Assembly: GCF_018613675.1 (NCBI RefSeq)
Contig: NZ_JAGGPQ010000012.1
Coordinates: 62,001-126,000 of the forward strand
Origin: Arthrobacter sp. ISL-85
Lineage (GTDB): Bacteria; Actinomycetota; Actinomycetes; Actinomycetales; Micrococcaceae
DNA length: 64,000 nucleotides
Direction: 5' to 3'
Shown: in pieces, positions 8,081-17,796 of the stretch
How positions within the stretch are numbered: position 1 is the first letter of the stretch
Layout of the letters: each line of letters begins with the position of its first letter
Translations under genes and position numbers: made by a program
The notes under the pieces: generated by a model
The model's input: only the letters and a program-made list of their open reading frames with translations
What the model was told of the DNA's origin: nothing
The model's database searches: none

Positions 8081-8848
8081 TTGCTCCCCCCACAACAGCC
8101 CTTGAGCGCTACCGACCAGGTCCAGAACCTCATCCTGGAAAGCGCCGATTTTGAGGACTTCCTCAACGAGTTGGCGCGCTTTTCCGCGCACCAGATGGCA
8201 GGCGACGGTGATGACGCCCTGTGCGGCATCACGCTGCTCCGCGACCGGAAGGCAGCCACTATCGGCTGGAGCAGCGAGTTGGCCCGCGAAGTGGACGAAA
8301 TCCAGTACTCCCTCTCCCAGGGGCCCTGCCTGACCGCAGCAGAGGACGAACGCGAAGTCTACGTCCCGGACCTTACGCAGGAGGACCGGTGGGGTCCGGA
8401 CTACGCTTCTGCGGTTGCCTCCCACGGGTTGCGCTCGGTGCTTTCCTTGCCGTTCAACCTCCAGGGTGAGGCCAAGGCGGCACTGAACCTCTACTCCGAC
8501 GCCCCGCGCAAGTTTGATGGGCAGGCCGCGGACCGGGCCCGGGGCTTCACCCGGGAAATCTCGGAGGCCCTGCGGCTGGCTGTCCGGTTCTCGCTGCACG
8601 CAGACAGTGCGTCCAACCTCCGGGCCACGCTGGAGTCGAGGACCATCATCGACATTGCCATCGGCATCGTCATGGCGCAGAACCGGTGCAGCCAGGAAGC
8701 CGCGGTCGAGATCCTCACCGAGGCGTCCAGCAACAGCAACACCAAACTGCGGGACATTGCCAGGTCCTTAGTGGATTCGGTGGGCGGCGCCGGTGCGCGC
8801 ACCCACTACCAGGAGCCGGGCAGGGTGAGTCCGGGGCGGAGCGCCTAA
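8081..8848 (+). CDS. GAF-ANTAR domain regulator
   Basis: A 255-residue cytoplasmic signalling protein. Residues about 15-165 form a GAF sensor domain (SQGPCLTAAEDEREVYVPDL...GLRSVLSLPFNLQGEAKAALNLYS). Residues about 185-240 form an ANTAR domain (TLESRTIIDIAIGIVMAQ...CSQEAAVEILTEASS), which in other proteins binds paired RNA stem-loops and prevents transcription termination. The ligand of the GAF domain is unknown. The start is uncertain: TTG at 8081 with GGAG 10 bases upstream fits best, and a second TTG lies at 8102. It is followed after 81 bases by a STAS-like gene on the same strand, so the two may cooperate. Confidence 0.85.
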   Translation: MLPPQQPLSATDQVQNLILESADFEDFLNELARFSAHQMAGDGDDALCGITLLRDRKAATIGWSSELAREVDEIQYSLSQGPCLTAAEDEREVYVPDLTQEDRWGPDYASAVASHGLRSVLSLPFNLQGEAKAALNLYSDAPRKFDGQAADRARGFTREISEALRLAVRFSLHADSASNLRATLESRTIIDIAIGIVMAQNRCSQEAAVEILTEASSNSNTKLRDIARSLVDSVGGAGARTHYQEPGRVSPGRSA

Positions 8849-8929
8849 GGGCGGCTTGTGTACGGGCTTCCGTGCACGTTACGCTTGCGGAGGTTGAGCC
8901 GTCGGCCATAGACCTCTTTTGGAGTACCT

Positions 8930-9550
8930 ATGGACCGCGCATTAGACGCACTCGTTAACCTTGATGTCCCTGCGGACATCGTCCGGATTGAAGTCCGGGG
9001 GACCCTTCACCACGACTCCCGTGCTGAACTGGTCCACATCATCCGCCGCGTCCGGAGGATGGGCATCCGCTGCCGCATCTGCGTCGATCTTTCGCAGGCG
9101 GTACTTGTTGAGTCCTCCGCGCTGGCAGGACTGCGCAGCGACCTCAACGCCATGGACAGCAACTCAGTGCCGGGCGTTCCGCCCGCAGGGGTGTCCCTCC
9201 AGTTCGCGGCCGCCGCGTATGACTGGGCAACAGAAGGCGCTTCAAGCCGCCAGCCCCTCCCGATGGACGACGACGTCAGGGAGCTTTTCCCCGGCGGCGA
9301 TTTTGCCGGCGAGTTCCCCCAGTTGCCGGTGATGTGGATCGAGGAGCTGTACGGCCGCCCGCTGACCGAATACAGCGACCAGGAGCTACTGCGCGCCAGC
9401 GACTCCGCCTTTGCCTTGCTGGACAGCCCGGAGGCAGCCGACGGCGCTGACCTCCTGGGCCGCTACAACGACATCGGCCTGGAAATCCTTCGCCGCCAGC
9501 AGGAACCCCAGTCCCCCTTCCCGGCCGCGGAAGGACAGGCAGCCAGCTGA
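8930..9550 (+). CDS. STAS-like domain protein
   Basis: A 206-residue protein. The first 75 residues resemble a STAS/anti-sigma-antagonist fold (IVRIEVRGTLHHDSRAELV...RICVDLSQAVLVESSALAGL), including the serine pair near residue 63 where such proteins are often phosphorylated. The rest is acidic and not recognised, with a conserved-looking LPVMWIEELYGRPLTEYSDQELL part. The start is clear, with GGAG 5 bases before ATG 8930. It follows a GAF-ANTAR gene, a common Arthrobacter pairing of stress-response type; the function of the pair is inferred only. Confidence 0.65.
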   Translation: MDRALDALVNLDVPADIVRIEVRGTLHHDSRAELVHIIRRVRRMGIRCRICVDLSQAVLVESSALAGLRSDLNAMDSNSVPGVPPAGVSLQFAAAAYDWATEGASSRQPLPMDDDVRELFPGGDFAGEFPQLPVMWIEELYGRPLTEYSDQELLRASDSAFALLDSPEAADGADLLGRYNDIGLEILRRQQEPQSPFPAAEGQAAS

Positions 9551-9619
9551 CCTCTGCGTCACCAATCGGATAGGCCCCCACATTGCGGCGCCACCTTTGG
9601 GTGGGCTTACGGTAGGACT

Positions 9620-10660
9620 GTGCCGTATGAGGGGGAGGTCAAGCCGCAGAACCGGCGCGGGGTCTCCGACGCCCGGCTGCTGGCGCAAGCGGCTGCCCTC
9701 AAACGCTTTTCGCGACGCACGTTCCTGGCCGGCGCCGGCGCCTCCGGGCTGCTGGCCGCTGACATGCTGGTGACCCGTGAAGTGCAGTCGCAGCGCCGGA
9801 GCACCAGGATCCTGGCAGTCGCCGACGACTTCGCCGACGCCTATTACCCGGACGCCAGCTGGTTCCTGTTCCCCGGGTACAAAACCAGCTGGGAAGAGGC
9901 GCAGTGGATCCTGAACACGCTCCGCGGCGCGCTGAACAAACGCGCCCGGCTGGCCGCCGTCGGATACTCCAACCTGGGGCTGAACATCACTGAGGTGGTC
10001 AACGCGATCACGGACTATGTCGCTGCCGAGAAGATCACAAAACTCTTTTTCTACGGGCACAGTTTCGGCGGCATGCTTGCCACCCAGGTGGCGGCCCGGC
10101 TCCTGGCCCTGCAGGACGTCCAGGTGCAGTTCATCCTCCTGGACTCCAGCCCCTACAGCGCCCACGACGTCCTGGACCAAAGCTGGTTCGACGGCGTGGT
10201 GTTCCTTTACGAAAGCGGCGTCAGGATCCCCTCCACCCTGCGCGGAGGGTATGAACTGGGGGAGAGGATCATCCACAAGGACGAACGGAGCTGGCGCCAG
10301 GTCCTGAACCAGACGCTGGAGCAGCTGTCACCGATCGCCCCGTCCAATGTCCTGGTCCAGACGGAGTCCGCCTACATCTACCACTTCGAGGGAAGCCAGT
10401 TCGCCGGGAAGCTGGGAACGGCCAAGATGGCCTACATCGGCAACCCCAAGGACGGGACCGTTGACTACGAGACCGCAGCCGAAACCTGGGCGGTGGTGTT
10501 CAAGGACAACATGGTCTCAAGCAACCTGCAAACCACCGGTGCCGTGCCCGCCCATGCCAGTCCCGGCTGGAACCCGCAGATCTACCGGCCCCTGGTCACG
10601 GAGCTGCTGGACGATAACTTCCCGCTGCCCCGGGGCGGTTCGCGGGTCAGTATCTTCTAG
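9620..10660 (+). CDS. Tat-exported alpha/beta-hydrolase-like protein
   Basis: A 346-residue protein with an N-terminal twin-arginine signal, FSRRTFLAGAGASGLLAADML (residues about 31-51), so it is probably exported folded. The mature part has a GHSFGGM nucleophile elbow (serine in the middle), as in lipases and thioesterases of the alpha/beta-hydrolase fold. The catalytic Asp and His cannot be placed with certainty. The GTG start at 9620 lies 6 bases after TACGGT, which fits a leaderless mRNA. Its stop codon shares the four bases CTAG with the stop of the convergent HAD gene. Substrate unknown. Confidence 0.75.
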   Translation: MPYEGEVKPQNRRGVSDARLLAQAAALKRFSRRTFLAGAGASGLLAADMLVTREVQSQRRSTRILAVADDFADAYYPDASWFLFPGYKTSWEEAQWILNTLRGALNKRARLAAVGYSNLGLNITEVVNAITDYVAAEKITKLFFYGHSFGGMLATQVAARLLALQDVQVQFILLDSSPYSAHDVLDQSWFDGVVFLYESGVRIPSTLRGGYELGERIIHKDERSWRQVLNQTLEQLSPIAPSNVLVQTESAYIYHFEGSQFAGKLGTAKMAYIGNPKDGTVDYETAAETWAVVFKDNMVSSNLQTTGAVPAHASPGWNPQIYRPLVTELLDDNFPLPRGGSRVSIF

Positions 10661-11493
10661 ATCTGGTTCTTCAGGTCCGCCACGGAGTTCAGCACCTGGT
10701 TGGGCCGGAACGGGTACGCGGCGATGTCGTCCTTGTGCGTGATGCCGCTGAGGACCAGGACGGTGTGCAGGCCCGCCTCCATGCCGGCAATGATGTCGGT
10801 GTCCATCCGGTCACCGATCATGGCGGTGGTTTCGGAGTGTGCATCGATCTGGTTCATCGCGGACCGGAACATCATGGGGTTCGGCTTGCCCACAATGTAC
10901 GGTTCACGGCCGGTGGCCTTGGTGATCAGGGCCGCGATGGCGCCGGTGGCCGGCATGGGACCGTCCTTGGAGGGGCCCGTGGCATCCGGGTTGGTGGCGA
11001 TGAACCGGGCGCCGGCGAGGATCAGGCGAATCGCTGTGGTGATTGCCTCGAAAGAGTACGTGCGCGTCTCGCCGAGCACCACGAAGTCAGGGCTCTGGTC
11101 GGTGAGGATGAAGCCGGCCTCGTGCAGCGCCGTCGTCAGCCCTGCCTCGCCGATGGTGTAGGCGCGGTTGCCCGACTCCGCACCTCCGGCGGACACCTGG
11201 TCCTTGAGGAACTGGGCCGTGGCAAGGGCGGAGGTCCAGATGTTCTCTTCCGGGATTTCCAGGCCGGACGCGCGCAGGCGGGCCGCAAGGTCGCGCGGGG
11301 TGAAGATGGAGTTGTTCGTCAGCACCAGGAACCGCTTGGACGTATCCACCCAGCGCTGGATCAGTTCCGCCGCCCCGGGGATGGGCTGGTTCTCATGGAC
11401 CAGGACGCCATCCATGTCCGTCAGCCAGCACTCAATCTCCTGGCCGCTGCGGTATACCGCAGGGTTGCCTGCTACCTGGTCCTCGTCTGCCAT
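10657..11493 (-). CDS. HAD-IIA family phosphatase (NagD-like)
   Basis: A 278-residue HAD-superfamily hydrolase of class IIA. Motif I is WLTDMDGVLVHEN (nucleophile Asp and general acid Asp), motif II is the VLTNNS threonine loop, and motif IV is MIGDRMDTDI near the C-terminus. The cap domain contains the family's GKPNPMMF lysine segment. Members dephosphorylate nucleotides, sugar phosphates or 2-phosphoglycolate. It is monocistronic and convergent with the exported hydrolase; the two genes use overlapping stop codons. Substrate specificity cannot be told. Confidence 0.9.
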   Translation of the reverse strand: MADEDQVAGNPAVYRSGQEIECWLTDMDGVLVHENQPIPGAAELIQRWVDTSKRFLVLTNNSIFTPRDLAARLRASGLEIPEENIWTSALATAQFLKDQVSAGGAESGNRAYTIGEAGLTTALHEAGFILTDQSPDFVVLGETRTYSFEAITTAIRLILAGARFIATNPDATGPSKDGPMPATGAIAALITKATGREPYIVGKPNPMMFRSAMNQIDAHSETTAMIGDRMDTDIIAGMEAGLHTVLVLSGITHKDDIAAYPFRPNQVLNSVADLKNQI

Positions 11494-11546
11494 GCCCTGC
11501 CTCCGCCTGTGATGGTTGCCCGAAGAGTCCAGTCTAGTGTTGAAGG

Positions 11547-12221
11547 GTGAACCAAACGCCCGGCATGACAGACGAACCCGACCACCAGCCTGGGGAGGCC
11601 GAACCCGCGAAGGTGGAGGTCGGCGTCGGGCCCTGGGAAGGGGAGCTGCCGGAAGGCGACCACTGGGATCCAGACCTCCTGGCCGACGGCGACCGGCGCA
11701 ACGTCCTGGACAAATACCGGTACTGGAAGCACGACGCCATCGTGGCGGAGCTCGATTCGCGGCGGCACAACTTCCACGTGGCCATTGAAAACTGGCAGCA
11801 CGACCTGAACATCGGCACCGTGGTGCGCACGGCCAACGCTTTCCTGGCCAAAGAGGTGCACATCATCGGCCGACGGCGGTGGAACCGGCGCGGTGCCATG
11901 GTCACCGACCGCTACCAGCACGTCCGCCACCACCCCACGGTTGAGGACTTCGTCCAGTGGGCGCAGGGGGAGGGGCTGGCGATCATCGGGATCGACATTT
12001 TCCCGGACTCGGTGCCTTTGGAGACGTACGAGCTGCCGCGCGACTGCGTGCTGGTCTTCGGGCAGGAGGGGCCGGGCCTGACCCCGGACGTCCACCAGGC
12101 CGCCGTCGCCACACTGTCCATTGAGCAGTTCGGCTCCACCCGGTCCATCAACGCCGCTTCCGCCGCCGCCATCGCGATGCACGCCTGGATCCGACGGCAC
12201 GTCTTCAACCAGCATGTGTAG
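11547..12221 (+). CDS. TrmH/SpoU-family RNA 2'-O-methyltransferase
   Basis: A 224-residue SPOUT-class methyltransferase that transfers a methyl group from SAM to a ribose in tRNA or rRNA. The three family motifs are visible: NIGTVVRTANAF (motif 1), VLVFGQEGPGLTPDV (motif 2) and IEQFGSTRSINAASAAAIAMHAW (motif 3, the knotted SAM site). An acidic N-terminal tail of about 50 residues precedes the domain. The GTG at 11547 lies 6 bases after TAGTGT, suggesting a leaderless transcript. It precedes fba on the same strand, with a 125-base gap. Target nucleotide not assignable. Confidence 0.88.
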   Translation: MNQTPGMTDEPDHQPGEAEPAKVEVGVGPWEGELPEGDHWDPDLLADGDRRNVLDKYRYWKHDAIVAELDSRRHNFHVAIENWQHDLNIGTVVRTANAFLAKEVHIIGRRRWNRRGAMVTDRYQHVRHHPTVEDFVQWAQGEGLAIIGIDIFPDSVPLETYELPRDCVLVFGQEGPGLTPDVHQAAVATLSIEQFGSTRSINAASAAAIAMHAWIRRHVFNQHV

Positions 12222-12346
12222 TCCGGGTGCGGGCGGGGCGTAACCCAGAGCACTCATGGGCCGGGAATGGCTAGGATGGTGCCAAGCCGTAAGCGGTCTA
12301 TTTGAGGGTTATCCACCCACAGACAAAACTCAGCAGAGGAGCCAGC

Positions 12347-13366
<1,020 letters not shown>

Positions 13367-13789
13367 ATGTCCGATGAGTTCCGCAGGAACCTGATGGGGC
13401 CGGAACCCACGCTCCTGCCTGCCGAAACCGAGGTTTACGGGCAGCTCGAGGCTGGCCATGAGGCCCTGGACCTGGTCAAGAAGCACCCTACGTCCTCGCT
13501 GCTCTGGGCCGTGCTGGCTGAGGAGGCGTGGAGGGAGGGCCGCACCATCGACTCCTACGCCTACGCCCGGGTGGGCTACCACCGGGGCCTGGACGCACTG
13601 CGCCGCAACGGCTGGCGCGGCGTTGGCCCCATTCCTTGGGAGCACGAGCCCAACCGCGGATTCCTGCGGGCCCTTTACTCCCTGGGCAGGGCTTCGTCGG
13701 CCATCGGCGAGGCGGACGAACCGGAGCGGATCGAAAAGTTCCTCAACGACTCCGACCCCACGGCGAAGGCAGCCATCGAGGCCAGGTAA
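13367..13789 (+). CDS. DUF3151 family protein
   Basis: A 140-residue actinobacterial protein of unknown function, of the DUF3151 family that commonly sits behind fba in these genomes. It is largely helical, with an MGPEPTLLP start region, LWAVLAEEAWREG and a conserved AYARVGYHRGLDALRRNGWRGVGPIPWEHEPN block. The ATG follows the fba stop without a single intervening base, so it depends on translational coupling. A link to sugar metabolism is only suggested by context. No membrane segment or signal peptide. Confidence 0.85.
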   Translation: MSDEFRRNLMGPEPTLLPAETEVYGQLEAGHEALDLVKKHPTSSLLWAVLAEEAWREGRTIDSYAYARVGYHRGLDALRRNGWRGVGPIPWEHEPNRGFLRALYSLGRASSAIGEADEPERIEKFLNDSDPTAKAAIEAR

Positions 13790-13800
13790 AGCCTCACTCG

Positions 13801-13862
13801 CTTAAACGACGACGACGGGTGGTCACCCCTGGAAGGTGGCCACCCGTCGTCGTCTGTTTAAG
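13801..13862. terminator. Bidirectional terminator between DUF3151 and the glycosylase gene
   Basis: Long inverted repeat: the arm around 13804-13827 (ACGACGACGGGTGG core) pairs with 13834-13862, with a short loop, between two convergent genes. Confidence 0.8.
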
Positions 13863-13869
13863 CTGCTGG

Positions 13870-14502
13870 CTACGCCTTGCGGGCGATGCCCGTGCGCGCC
13901 ATCGCGTCTGCGTAGGCCGCGCGCATGTCCTCGAGGTACTCCTCCTGGCGCACCGGGGAACCGGCGAAAGCGCGGCCGCTCAGTGACCGCACCTTGTAGG
14001 TCTTCAGGCCGCGTCGCCACAGCAGGGGCACCTCGGTCTTCAGCAGCAGGTTGGCCAGGCGGTTCGCTTCGGTGCCGTGCGCCACGATCACCGAGGCGCG
14101 GGGCACCAGGGCCAGGAACTTCAGCAGTGGCTTCAGGCCTGCCTGGATCTGGTCCGGAGTGAACTTGCCGTTGGCTTCGCCGGGGACGTGCCAGGGGTGG
14201 ACGTTCCACGGCATCACGAACTCGGGGCGCAGGCCCAGCTTCCACTGAAGGCCAAGCATGCGGGTGGCTGCGTCCTGGTCCCCGGCCGTGATGAACCCGG
14301 ACGGGTCCGCCTCACCGATGTTGGAGAACAGGCTGATGATGCGGCACTCGTCCACGTCGTGCATGGGATCCACGTACGGGACCACGCTTCCGGGCTTGGC
14401 ACCCTGCAGGGAATCACACAGTTCGTTGACGGCGGCAACGCTGGGGTCGTAACGGCGGTTCAGGAGCTGTTCGGAGAGGGATTCTGGTGCCAGGGCTGTC
14501 AT
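13870..14502 (-). CDS. Uracil-DNA glycosylase-like protein
   Basis: A 210-residue protein of the uracil-DNA glycosylase-like superfamily. The MPWNVHPWHVPGEANGKF segment and the later IVAHGTEANRLA segment correspond to the water-activating and base-flipping loops of this fold. It probably removes uracil or related lesions from DNA. The frame opens 24 codons upstream, but ATG 14502 (MTALAPESLSEQLL) is the first start giving a normal N-terminus. A -10-like TAAACT about 120 bases upstream suggests a leadered transcript. It is convergent with fba-DUF3151. Family call moderate; exact subfamily not resolved. Confidence 0.75.
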   Translation of the reverse strand: MTALAPESLSEQLLNRRYDPSVAAVNELCDSLQGAKPGSVVPYVDPMHDVDECRIISLFSNIGEADPSGFITAGDQDAATRMLGLQWKLGLRPEFVMPWNVHPWHVPGEANGKFTPDQIQAGLKPLLKFLALVPRASVIVAHGTEANRLANLLLKTEVPLLWRRGLKTYKVRSLSGRAFAGSPVRQEEYLEDMRAAYADAMARTGIARKA

Positions 14503-14648
14503 GAAGTGCGGTGTCTCCTGTGGGGCTCGGTGCTGCGTCCAGGCCGGAAAAGGGCGCACGAGGGGACGCGGCAACCGGGCTGGATTGAAAATGGAGTGGA
14601 CCGATTCCTGGTCGGCCTAGACCAGTTTAGCAAGCCAAGGGAAACGAA

Positions 14649-14691
14649 ACGCCGGCGGCCCTTCCGAAGTGACGGAAGGTACAGCCGGCGT
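14649..14691 (-). terminator. Terminator of the MetE-like gene
   Basis: Two-part hairpin: outer arms ACGCCGGC (14649-14656) and GCCGGCGT (14684-14691), inner arms CTTCCG (14661-14666) and CGGAAG (14673-14678), just past the stop of the minus-strand gene. Confidence 0.7.
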
Positions 14692-14709
14692 GTTGAGCGG
14701 AGATGGGTG

Positions 14710-15918
14710 CTACCAGAGGCGGGTGGTTGCCCGACGGGCCCCCTCACCGAGGGCTTCCAGTTTGGCGAAGGCGATCTGCGGGTGGACCCGGCCGCCGAGA
14801 CCGCAGTCGGTGGAGGCGATGACGTTCTCGCGGCCCACCACCTCGGCGAAGCGGACGATGCGGTCTGCCACCAGGTCGGGGTGTTCTACCACGTTGGTGG
14901 CATGCGACACGACGCCCGGGATGATCACCTTGCCCTCCGGGAGCTTGGTGTCCTCCCAAACCCGCCACTCGTGCTCGTGGCGGACGTTGGCCGCTTCGAA
15001 GGAGTACGCGCCTGCGTTGACCTGCAGCACCGAGCCGATGATGTCGGCTAAGGGGATGTCCGTGGTGTGCGGGCCGTGCCAGGAACCCCAGCAGACGTGC
15101 AGCCGGATCTGTTCCTGCGGCAGGTCCCGCAACGCCCAGTTGGTGGCCTCCACGCGCAGCTGGATGAACTTCAGGTAGTCCTCCAGGGACGGCTCCGGAT
15201 TGATCTGGTCCCAGCTCTCGGCCAGGGACGGATCGTCGAGCTGCACGGTGAGGCCCGCGTCGATGATCGCCTTGTATTCCTCCCGCATGGCATCGGCGCA
15301 GGCGTAGACGAGTTCCTCGTCCGACGCGTAGTACTCGTTGGCCACGCGGGCGCAGGAGCCGGGGGAGAGGGACGCCACGAAGCCGTCCGAAAGCCCTGCG
15401 GCAGCGAGCCCGGTCTTCAGGTTCCTGATGTCCGATGCCACCAGGTCCTGGCCTGTGTAGGTCAGGGGCCCGGCGATCTTGGGCTGGGTGACGCTCTTGC
15501 GGTGGGCCAGGATGCCCGAGGAGGGATCGTTGTAGGCCTCGTTGAACGCCTGCCTGTCCCGCCGGTCGGGGAAGGAGGTCAGGACCACGTTGCCGGGGGA
15601 CGAGCGGCGCACCTGCGCATCGGCCCAGCGGTCCACATTGGTCGGCTCCAGGCCGCCGAGCCGGGCGAAGGAGTAGTTCCACCAGGCGCCGTAATCCACG
15701 GAGCTGGACATGGTGTGCCCGTATTCGCCGTCGTTGGGAATGTCGATGCCGAGGTCTTTCTGGCGCTGCACCACAACCACCACGGAGGCTTCAAGCAGTT
15801 CCAGGAATTCCGGGGTGACGCCGTCGGTTTCCTTGGCGGCGTTGGCCGCGATGAGTTCCGGGGTGCGGGGTAAGGAACCTGCGTGGGTGACGCGGATGTG
15901 GTCGGTGTTCAGGGACAT
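14710..15918 (-). CDS. Cobalamin-independent methionine synthase-like protein (short MetE form)
   Basis: A 402-residue protein with the catalytic barrel of MetE but without the N-terminal half of the classical 750-residue enzyme. It opens with RVTHAGSLPRTPEL. It carries the zinc-site region HVCWGSWHGPHT and the C-terminal ASTDCGLGGRVHP, whose histidine and two cysteines would hold the catalytic zinc. Such short forms are thought to methylate homocysteine, possibly from an alternative methyl donor. A SAM riboswitch directly upstream, 17 bases from the start codon, strongly supports a place in methionine synthesis. Monocistronic, with its own terminator. Confidence 0.88.
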   Translation of the reverse strand: MSLNTDHIRVTHAGSLPRTPELIAANAAKETDGVTPEFLELLEASVVVVVQRQKDLGIDIPNDGEYGHTMSSSVDYGAWWNYSFARLGGLEPTNVDRWADAQVRRSSPGNVVLTSFPDRRDRQAFNEAYNDPSSGILAHRKSVTQPKIAGPLTYTGQDLVASDIRNLKTGLAAAGLSDGFVASLSPGSCARVANEYYASDEELVYACADAMREEYKAIIDAGLTVQLDDPSLAESWDQINPEPSLEDYLKFIQLRVEATNWALRDLPQEQIRLHVCWGSWHGPHTTDIPLADIIGSVLQVNAGAYSFEAANVRHEHEWRVWEDTKLPEGKVIIPGVVSHATNVVEHPDLVADRIVRFAEVVGRENVIASTDCGLGGRVHPQIAFAKLEALGEGARRATTRLW

Positions 15919-15934
15919 GCTGGAATCTTCCTTT

Positions 15935-16033
15935 CCATCGGTCCTGGCAGTAGCACCTTCGGCCGGCAGGAATCCTGCCTGGCCGTGGTTGCTGCGGCGT
16001 CATCGAGCCAGGTCTCTCGGCCGCTCCGGATGG
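15935..16033 (-). ncRNA. SAM riboswitch (S-box / SAM-I type)
   Basis: The minus-strand RNA shows the conserved S-box core: GAGCGGCCGAGAGACC, then CTCGATGACGCCGCAGCAACC in two adjoining blocks, and GGTGCTACTGCC. The closing P1 stem pairs CCATC (16029-16033) with GATGG (15935-15939). The ribosome-binding site AAAGGAA follows P1 at once and the gene starts 17 bases later; no terminator hairpin fits between. Control of translation is therefore likely. SAM-I versus a SAM-IV-like relative cannot be settled by eye. Confidence 0.9.
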
Positions 16034-16147
16034 TTACTCTCACTTAATTCGAGATGCCTGCCCTTGGGCAAGTCTGCGCCGTTTTATGTCGCGCCCGGGC
16101 TGACGATGCTGCCTCCGCCCCTTGCCGCCACCCGGCGGGCCTCAACA

Positions 16148-16175
16148 GTGGACAAAGTGCCCTATCGGCTAAACT
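16148..16175 (+). promoter_or_regulatory. Probable purA promoter
   Basis: GTGGAC (16148-16153) and TAAACT (16170-16175), 16 bases apart, give a 150-base leader before purA. The rest of the 16034-16328 interval holds no gene or structured element that I can identify. Confidence 0.5.
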
Positions 16176-16328
16176 TGGGTGGTAAGAGCCCCGGAACTCT
16201 TGCTTCGCTGAGCCGTGCTGCGGCTGCGCGAAGGCCGGTATGTTCGGGGCATTCTCATGAACGGCGCTGCATGGACCTGCCACCTGGTGGCCGGGCCCGG
16301 GCAGCCCGAACGAATGGGGGAGGATCCC

Positions 16329-17618
16329 ATGCCAGCAATTGTGATCGTAGGAGCCCAGTGGGGCGACGAAGGAAAAGGCAAGGCCACCGACCTGCTGGGC
16401 GGCCGTGTTGACTACGTCGTCAAGCCCAACGGCGGCAACAACGCCGGGCACACCGTCGTCGTAGGCGGTGAAAAGTACGAACTCAAGCTGCTGCCGGCAG
16501 GCATTCTCAGTCCCAACGCCATTCCTGTGATCGGCAACGGCTGCGTGGTGAACCTCGAGGCCCTCTTCCAGGAAATCGACGGACTCCAGGCGCGCGGCGC
16601 CGACACCTCAAAACTGCGGGTCTCCGCCAACGCCCACCTGGTGGCCCCTTACCACCAGGTGCTGGACAAGGTGACCGAACGCTTCCTGGGCAGCCGCGCC
16701 ATCGGCACCACCGGCCGCGGCATCGGCCCCGCCTATATGGACAAGGTGGCCCGGCTGGGCATCCGCGTCCAGGACGTCTTCGACGAATCCATCCTCCGCC
16801 AGAAGGTGGAAGGCTCGCTGAGGCAGAAGAACGAACTCCTGGTCAAGGTCTACAACCGCCGCAGCGTTGTGGTGGACGAGATCGTGGAGTACTTCCTGTC
16901 CTTCGCCGAACGCCTGCGCCCGCTGGTCATCGACAGCACCCTGGTCCTCAATTCCGCCCTGGACGAGGGCAAGGTAGTCCTGATGGAGGGCGGCCAGGCA
17001 ACGTTCCTGGACGTGGACCACGGCACCTACCCGTTCGTGACCTCCTCCAACCCCACCGCCGGTGGCGCTTCGGTTGGCTCCGGCATCGGCCCCACCCGCA
17101 TCTCCCGCTCCATCGGCATCATCAAGGCCTACACCACCCGCGTTGGCGCCGGACCGTTCCCCACGGAGCTCTTCGACGAGATGGGCGTGTACCTGCAGAA
17201 GACCGGCGGGGAGTTTGGCGTCAACACGGGCCGGCCGCGCCGCTGCGGCTGGTACGACGCCGTGCTGGCGCGCCACGCTTCCCGCGTCAACGGCTTCACC
17301 GACTACTTCGTCACCAAGCTGGACGTCCTCACCGGCATCGAGCAGATCCCGGTGTGCGTGGCGTACGACGTGGACGGTGTCCGGCACGATGAAATGCCCA
17401 TGACGCAGACCGAGTTCCACCACGCCAAGCCCATCTTCGAGTACTTCGACGGCTGGACCGAGGACATCACAGGCGCCCGCACCCTGGCGGACCTGCCGGA
17501 GAACGCCCGCAACTACGTCCTGGCGCTGGAGAAGCTTTCCGGAACGCGTTTCTCGGCCATTGGCGTGGGCCCGGACCGGGACCAGACCATCGTGGTGAAC
17601 GACCTCATCAACGACTGA
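16329..17618 (+). CDS. purA: Adenylosuccinate synthetase
   Basis: First committed enzyme of AMP synthesis from IMP: it joins IMP and aspartate using GTP. Length 429 residues, normal for the family. The GTP loop is [19 protein letters not shown] at the N-terminus, with the catalytic Asp and His in it. Further marks are [10 protein letters not shown], the IMP-binding [14 protein letters not shown], the [22 protein letters not shown] block and the [12 protein letters not shown] motif. The ATG at 16329 has GGGGGAGGA upstream. Monocistronic with a strong terminator. Confidence 0.97.
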   Translation: MPAIVIVGAQWGDEGKGKATDLLGGRVDYVVKPNGGNNAGHTVVVGGEKYELKLLPAGILSPNAIPVIGNGCVVNLEALFQEIDGLQARGADTSKLRVSANAHLVAPYHQVLDKVTERFLGSRAIGTTGRGIGPAYMDKVARLGIRVQDVFDESILRQKVEGSLRQKNELLVKVYNRRSVVVDEIVEYFLSFAERLRPLVIDSTLVLNSALDEGKVVLMEGGQATFLDVDHGTYPFVTSSNPTAGGASVGSGIGPTRISRSIGIIKAYTTRVGAGPFPTELFDEMGVYLQKTGGEFGVNTGRPRRCGWYDAVLARHASRVNGFTDYFVTKLDVLTGIEQIPVCVAYDVDGVRHDEMPMTQTEFHHAKPIFEYFDGWTEDITGARTLADLPENARNYVLALEKLSGTRFSAIGVGPDRDQTIVVNDLIND

Positions 17619-17647
17619 CGCGCATTTCCGGAGCAGGCATCACGACG

Positions 17648-17687
17648 GCGGCAGGCCACCTTTGCGGGTGGCCTGCCGCTTGTTCTT
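17648..17687 (+). terminator. Rho-independent terminator of purA
   Basis: Perfect 13-base arms (17648-17660 and 17667-17679) with a 6-base loop, followed by TTGTTCTTT, 30 bases after the purA stop. Confidence 0.9.
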
Positions 17688-17796
17688 TAGCGGGGTGGGA
17701 AGCAATTTACACAGGCTTTACGCGGACGGTCTTGTAAGGCTGCCGGCGCCGCAGCCAGACTCGTCAGTACCACCTGGTGCCCAAGGAAGGATCGTC

